Part shown: positions 58,500 through 64,000 of the stretch, in pieces | Numbering within the stretch: the first letter of the stretch is position 1 | How the letters are laid out: every line of letters starts with the position of its first letter | Source: Collybiopsis luxurians FD-317 M1 | Taxonomy: Eukaryota; Basidiomycota; Agaricomycetes; Agaricales; Omphalotaceae | Assembly: GCA_000827265.1 (NCBI GenBank) | Contig: KN834881.1 | Span: 3,070 to 67,069, forward strand | Reading direction: 5' to 3' | DNA length: 64,000 nucleotides | Translations under genes and position numbers: made by a program | Notes under the pieces: generated by a model | Databases searched by the model: none | Told to the model about the DNA's origin: nothing | Seen by the model: the letters and a program-made list of their open reading frames with translations, nothing else

Positions 58500-61400
58500 T
58501 CAGGCTACTCTATGCCACACCCTCAACCATGAAAAGCCAACTTGGTCTCGAACCCTGAACCACTTTCAACTCCTTCACATTCTGCCTATAATCTGTTCCC
58601 CAGCTCTCCTCACTCTTGGTCACTGTCAAAGAGAGGGAAGCCAATACTTTACCTCCCGAATGGACAAGCAATGTCTCAACACCCCTTTCTGCCCATCCCA
58701 ACTGGTCAGTTTGGGTTTTTAGAGTGACCAAATGATGATCAAGGATATGTACAAGAACACCCTCATAGTGAAGAGGTGTCAGAAGATCCTGTGGCAACTG
58801 CAACACCACTTCTGCCTATTCCAATGTCTCATCAGCAAAAGTGCCATGCTCAGGCAGCACAATGGGAGATTGATGTTATTCCATTTCTGATAGCACTGTA
58901 CATGAAATATTTGAAGGATTCAGCAAACCTGGCCCAGGAACCACAGCTGGAAGTGCTAGAGTGTATTTGTATAAACCAGCCAATGGATCTTGAGGTTCTA
59001 GTGGTTCAATTTAACAGTGCGTTGGTTTGAGCTGCTTCCATTGTTTACGGTACTTATGATAATCTAGAAATTTAGAGAATCATTATATGATACTGCGCTT
59101 GTTGGCCAGTGGCAATCCAGCTTATTGAGCGCAGACTCTTTGGGTGTGCTCCACTATGTCCAACTTTGGCTGTCGATATATGACTGCTAGACTTTGTTAC
59201 TTGCCTTTTCTACTGAATTGCTCCAAATGTCACCACTGTTTCAGCTACTATTGAAGAATTTTTGAAAGTACAAGGATTTCAGTTGTGTGGCCAGGTATTA
59301 TATTTCAAGCACACAGCTTCCTGTATGTTAATGTCTATCCAGGATATGCTGCAATGTTGCTTCGCCAACTGTCTCCACTGGTTTAACGTTCTTCAATTAT
59401 GCGCCAGTCAAGTAGTTGAAGCCACTGTACTTAAATCACAGAGGAGACTTCAGCAAGGTGTTGCAGAGCACAGTGGATTAGACACCTTTCGCAGGACACA
59501 ACTTCCTACCATTGACAAGGAGGAGGAGGAGGAGGAGGAGGAGTATGAATGGATTGGAATTGATGACCCACCATCATTAGTGGACTCTACTAGCAATGGT
59601 AGACTGAGTCCTACAAAGCAAGTTCATACAGAGGAACAACCGTTTGAACTTCCGAGCTGACCTTCAGACTATCTCAGAGCCCAGTGTCTGCTATGCTTCG
59701 GTGGGGAATCCAGCTTCAAGGAAGGGTTAGTCTGTCTTGTTGTATCACACCATGTACAATACTGACCTTTTGCTCCAGGTTCAGTGTGATAGTGGAGATG
59801 GATGCCTGCTTTACGCAGAAGCATAACAAGCAAAGTACCGTAGACCCTCTGATTAAACACCCCTCTAGTGTCTTTATTTCACCTGAAAAAGTGGCTATTT
59901 GGCAGGAATTTGTAGAGACTGTGCAGCCAACAACCAAAGGCCAATGTCAAAAAGACAAACTGGAAGCACCTCCGGAAGACAATTGCTATGAGGGCCCCCT
60001 CAAAGTACTGAATTCCACCTTAGACACTTGTGAGAATAGTTTCACAGCTGCCAATGGTGACAGACAGAAGGCGAGCATGCAATTTTTTGACTCCACTGCA
60101 CTGATGGGTTTACTGTGCTGCCACAACCGAGTTTTGTTCCTTGTCAATATGACTACTCCCAGTAAATGCCAGCACTACGCATTCTCTCTGATTGAAGAAC
60201 TCTTCAAACATCTGCCTTCAAGCTACACCATAGGGATTCTGTATGACATTGTTTGCACGCTGGACAGCAGCTGCATAAAATGGGACTTTTTGAAAGAATA
60301 TTGAGAGAGGATTGGTTTTGCAATTTCAGTCTTTCATGCGTTCAGTCATGGGTGGGCAGGCCAGTGCATTTATCACCCTCAGAAGTGGGTTGGCTTTGGT
60401 CTCTCTGATGGAGAAGGATGTGAGAGATTTTGGCACTCGATTAGTTGGCTTATCACATATCTGAGGGTATGTGGGGTGAGTTTTGTTTGTGCTAGATGGC
60501 CAGGTACATAAGTCGTACATAAGTCTGATCATTATTTTAGCATTATATCCAGCTGCTCACATTGAACTCCCAAATTCAACATGATGATTGCTATAGTCTT
60601 GCTGGATTTGGCACGTGGCTCACTTGGAAATGGAAGGCCGCTAAAGCAAAATGGGAGAAGGGGAATGAAGATGTTTTGTTCTCTATATGCACCCTGCAGT
60701 TTCTGTGTGAACAGTAGGAGCTACAGGTGGTGTCTCAAATGTGCCCACTTCCCTGTATGCATGTTTTTGATTCGTAGATCAGCGAACTAATCCATAGGGC
60801 ATCTATCTAGGCCAATCATAATCCTCAGGCAAAAAGAAGATCAAGAAGGCTCTCCAACTACACAAGGCCTGAGATATGCTTCAGGACAGCATTCGGCATC
60901 TTGAGGATATCATGACAGACCTATCAGCCAAGCAGTATGAGGTCCTTGAGGCTCAGGCAAAGCTGCAGGTTCAACACAAGAAGCTTGCTTGAGTGACCAA
61001 AGACCTTGCCACTCAAGAATGCACATTAGGTGTTAGTGGGAGAAAGGAGTACTGACATCTTGCTTCGAGCCTGTATATTAACTTGCGAATGAATGCTCCA
61101 GCTGTCAAGGAGCATTTGCACCAGAAGTTGCAGGCCCATAAATTTGAGAGGGACAGATTAGAATGCTCTTTTCATCATCAACTCAATAGTAAGTTGCTTC
61201 TTCACTGCCCCTTGCATGTGACCTCACTGTATCCTCCAGCATCCAAATGGAAACTCCATAATCACACAGAGCAAACAGTCAAATGCTGCAATCTGGGCAT
61301 TCAATCACTGGCCCAGAAGTATAATAGACTCTGTGCAAAGATAGAGGAGCTAATCAAAACTCACCCCACCCCTGCAAATGCTGTGGCGCCTAAGCCAATA

Positions 61401-61992
61401 CCAACCAAAGAATTATTCTCACTTGATATCAACAATTTGATTTGGGATGATTTTGGTCTTGGGGATGGCGATGATGAAGGTAACCCTCCCCTTTGGGCAT
61501 CTGATGAACAGGTTCAGGCTGGAATCCACAGCATCCTGCTGAGGGACAGATGCGATGAAGAGCTTCTGCAATTAAAGCACAAGCATGGAGTGCTCCATGA
61601 GTGGTTCAGTGAAGAATGGACAGTGATTATACATGCGATAACTAATACTCAAGGTATGAAGTATTCATTGATTGGTATATACCACTGACAATTGTTTAGA
61701 CCTGCATGTTCTGCATCAACTGTGTCAGTGTTGTCAAAACCTGGTTCTCTTGTGTGTCCTGTGGAAGAAGGCATTGTTGGCAATACTGGAGCTGAAGATG
61801 ATGGAATCTTGGGGGCCAACAGAAGATGAGCTGGAGGCAATGCAATCGGAATTGTACTTAGATAAAGTCAAGGACAATGAGGAAGAGGATGGTGAGCATG
61901 AGAAACCAGATGAAGATGAGTTAGATATTGGGCTCTTAGAGTATATAGATGCAGTTGATGTCACTGAAAGTTTGGAAGAGGGCAATGTTTAG
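58500..61992 (+). pseudogene. KDZ transposase with cysteine cluster, decayed
   Basis: This is the transposase of a Kyakuja-Dileera-Zisupton element. N-terminal region: CHAQAAQWEIDVIPFLIALY (58850), a cysteine-containing part with SDYLRAQCLLCFGG (59664). Catalytic region: MDACFTQKHNKQS (59798), SLLCCHNRV-like GLLCCHNRVLFLVNMTTPSK, ILYDIVCTLDSSCIKWDFLK (60236), AFSHGWAGQCIYHPQKWVGF, LSDGEGCERFWHS (60400), giving the expected Asp, Asp and Glu. C-terminal region: a coiled coil, AVKEHLHQKLQAHKFERDRL, GIQSLAQKYNRLC, NPPLWASDEQVQAGIHSILL, EWFSEEW and a WGPTEDELEAM end at 61992. An intron lies near 60471-60540. TGA stops at 59658, 60302, 60870, 60990 and 61053 fall where Arg is usual or plausible. 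A Glu run (59518-59545) comes from GGA/GAG repeats. Confidence 0.85.
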
Positions 61993-63508
61993 GACTTTCA
62001 CATGCGCTCATTAAATAATACTTAATGGAATACTTTACATTTATCTGCCTCTTATGATTCTTACAATTGTATTTTGATGATATATGTTGTGCTTCATACA
62101 CTGTAGTACTACAGTGCAGTGGTGTTAATGTTTATGCTTAATGATAGAATTTACCTTGGTCAGCACCATTACTTTATTTGGAAATTCTATTACTTATTTT
62201 AGATACTTAGTGGATTAATGCTTCACTGTCATTTGCGGATGTGTTGTCCAGACTTAGGGGCTCCTGTTAGCCATGTTTCTACTACTATCTGAATACATAC
62301 CTTCTTTATGATACAATGATTATAGACTCAGTGTTCCCTTTTTCCCTCAGACCTCGGAGGCCTCTTCACTCCGCCTCTTTGCACTTACACCGAATTAGGT
62401 TCTACCTATCTTCAAAGGTCAGTAATGAATGTATTGGAAGGTTGCCAACTTGGGAAAATATTATGTCAGATGGCCCAAAAAGTTTTTTTATTGTAACTCT
62501 GATGATAATGATAATGTATCTGTGTGTGACTAGAAAATTTTGTTAGATAGAACTTTGATGGTAGGTACTATACAGCTACTTGGATAGTCCCCATCTGGGA
62601 CATCCAGGTTGCTGGATAGTCCAGAATAGTCCAAGCTAAGATTAAACAGGGAGTCTCCACATCATGAAACAGAGGGGAGGCTCTCCTCACAAGGATATAA
62701 ATCATAATACTTATTCATTATAAGATTGACAACCCAAACAAAAGATTGCATTGACCAGTATTCAATAAAAAAGGGCCATCTCACTGTGGCATACACTTTC
62801 ATAGTCAGGACTGGGTTACTCCAACCTCCAATTTCAGTTTGATCATTTTGTCCAAGTGTTTTGCTTCAATGCAATGCATTATCAATGGGGACAAATGAAT
62901 ATATGTGAATGAGGAGAAGTGTGGTTCTTACAAAGAAACTAAAGCTTTATTCTCATACTGACAGGGATTGACTCACTCATCCCAATGTATTTGTGCATCA
63001 GTCTTACTAAAGGAGTCAAATTGAGAAGAGGTGTAAGCCGAAAAGAACTAACAGAATATATGGTGGCTGTGGCCAGTCACAAAGAGTGAGAAACATAGGT
63101 CAGAAATATATTAATATATATAAGAAAATTTAGGTATACCTAGAACTACCGGATAATATCTGAGCCTACCTGCCAGCCATTCCTTTACCATTACCCACCC
63201 ATTTTTGCCACTTTTAGTTATTAGTACATTGGATATTGGGTGTTTCCAACTACAAAGGAATACAAATTGCTGCTAGTTCTTTGCAGTGTGTAATGAAATG
63301 CATAATAACTGAATGTTCCACTGCTGGATAATCCAGCCTAATTGGATATATCTTATTGGATTATCCAGGTATTTGAGGCTTGGGATATCCCAGGGATTTG
63401 AAGCCTCTTAGGATAAACATTTTCAGGTCACTTTTTCCCTAGCATGGTTGATTGATATAGGTGACTGAGGTGTCAGAGTCATCTAATCCACCAGCTTTGC
63501 ATCCACTG
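61993..63508. other. Non-coding right end of the transposon block
   Basis: AT-rich sequence without supported genes. Two clusters of palindromic words look like element ends: GGATAGTCC/GGACATCC near 62580-62640, and TGGATAATCCA/GGATTATCC near 63320-63365. Spacer D sequence returns at about 63509. Confidence 0.4.
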
Positions 63509-64000
63509 GTCACAATCTCTGCGTTGAAGGTGCCCAAAAGCAGGCTCAAGTCCTTTTGAGCATGCTGTACTTGATGAGCAAAACTCTTCATTGGACTATT
63601 CCCTATGAGCCCTTTTCCATAGACCTCTCCTCTTTTTCAATGCATATTATGATAATCTCATGCACATCTGATGATCCTCAAATGGCAAAACTTGACACCA
63701 GAAGCAACAAAGCGTCCCCTGATACATTTGTGTTTGAAACCTAATATCATTTTTTATGGAGGAAATGTCTTCAGATGCCGGAGAGGATGAGCAATGTGCA
63801 TAATATATGTTCAAATCGAGCTTGTCTGACTTCCTCATTATGCTGATCTCCATCTCTTCACTATGCAGATTTCTTTTTGAGTATTTCCTACATGCAATGT
63901 ACAGCTGTCTGTATATTTAATCACTATGACTGGTTCAATTTTTCTTGGTCATAATTATTACTGTAAATATATTCATAGTAAATAATTATTTTCAACTGAA
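63509..64000. other. Spacer D, continuation after the insertion
   Basis: This is homologous to 2081-2490 and 23790-24150 (shared GAGCAAA(A/G)CTCTTCATT, CATAGACCTCTCC and TTTGAGTATTTCCTACATGC). Like 44191-46150 it has fewer CpGs than the A and B copies. It shows that the D unit once continued directly from about 46 kb to here and that the array probably extends past the right edge. No gene. Confidence 0.7.

Larger units (their letters stand above)
46182..63450. mobile_element. 17-kb transposon block inserted into spacer D
   Basis: Spacer homology is lost near 46.15 kb and recovered near 63.51 kb. The left edge has CATCAGAAAATTGG at 46182 followed by many TGATCAG words (46200-46310); the right edge has ACTTTTTCCCTAG near 63440, preceded by palindromic GGATTATCC/TGGATAATCCA words (63320-63410). 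These resemble the CATCAGGAAAA ends but are not convincing as a matched pair. The block may be one very large element or a nest of several: internal terminus-like repeats at 46560-46600, 51990-52080 and 62570-62640 favour a nest. Its gene content is listed separately. Confidence 0.45.

Noticed and set aside
46182..58500. TET/JBP dioxygenase cargo expected with KDZ elements
   Set aside because: No HxD...H plus Arg pattern could be found in the pieces I could read.
1..64000. tRNA, rRNA, telomere or centromere-type repeats
   Set aside because: None seen by eye on either strand.

Overview
The window looks like a repeat-rich, accessory stretch of a basidiomycete genome (Agaricomycetes-type). Evidence: short spliceosomal introns of 42-58 nt, NACHT-WD40 (NWD) fungal NLR-like genes with near-identical WD40 repeats, and a KDZ transposase with its cysteine cluster, Plavaka-like and DUF6589-like fragments and an SPT5/KOW-like repeat protein, families typical of mushroom-forming fungi. 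No bacterial operon, tRNA or rRNA gene was seen.

The backbone is a head-to-tail tandem array of one unit on the minus strand: an NWD gene, a spacer of about 5 kb upstream of its start, then the 3' flank of the next NWD gene. Gene A enters from the left edge (only its 5' exons, 1-414). A' is a decayed C-terminal remnant (9828-10365, plus a tail at 8190-8227). B (17938-22283) is the best preserved: short N-terminal motif exon, NACHT ATPase with intact Walker A and B, and 14 WD40 repeats of 43 residues. C (28887-33735) is cut by one transposon and truncated by another. D (40030-44190) is full length but has two nonsense codons, a damaged P-loop and a lost intron. Spacers A (415-5530) and B (22284-27000) are a CpG-rich segmental duplication; the D spacer (44191-46150, resuming near 63509) is an older, CpG-poor copy.

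The array has been repeatedly invaded. A non-autonomous DNA transposon family with CATCAGGAAAA-type termini and CCTAGG/CCTGAGG-rich subterminal repeats is present at 6501-7266, 8228-9827, 30304-32615, 33728-34202 (truncated), 34287-38679 and probably 38817-39524; paralogous empty sites show 2-bp target duplications. One copy carries a solo LTR (8673-9367). Another carries a 3.3-kb DD34E Tc1-like element (34787-38102) that holds a second gene opposite its transposase. One 2.3-kb copy carries long polypyrimidine and polypurine tracts.

Region 10.4-15.9 kb is a graveyard of Plavaka-like and DUF6589-like ORFs split by a 912-bp foldback element. Region 46.2-63.5 kb is a transposon block inserted into the D spacer, holding several unrecognised TE-resident genes, a Plavaka-like fragment, a 226-bp palindrome, an SPT5/KOW-like pseudogene and a KDZ transposase pseudogene. 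Stops in the TE genes are overwhelmingly TGA at expected arginine positions, pointing to CpG deamination. Exon boundaries are my own reading from splice consensus and comparison of the copies; no alignment or database search was run.
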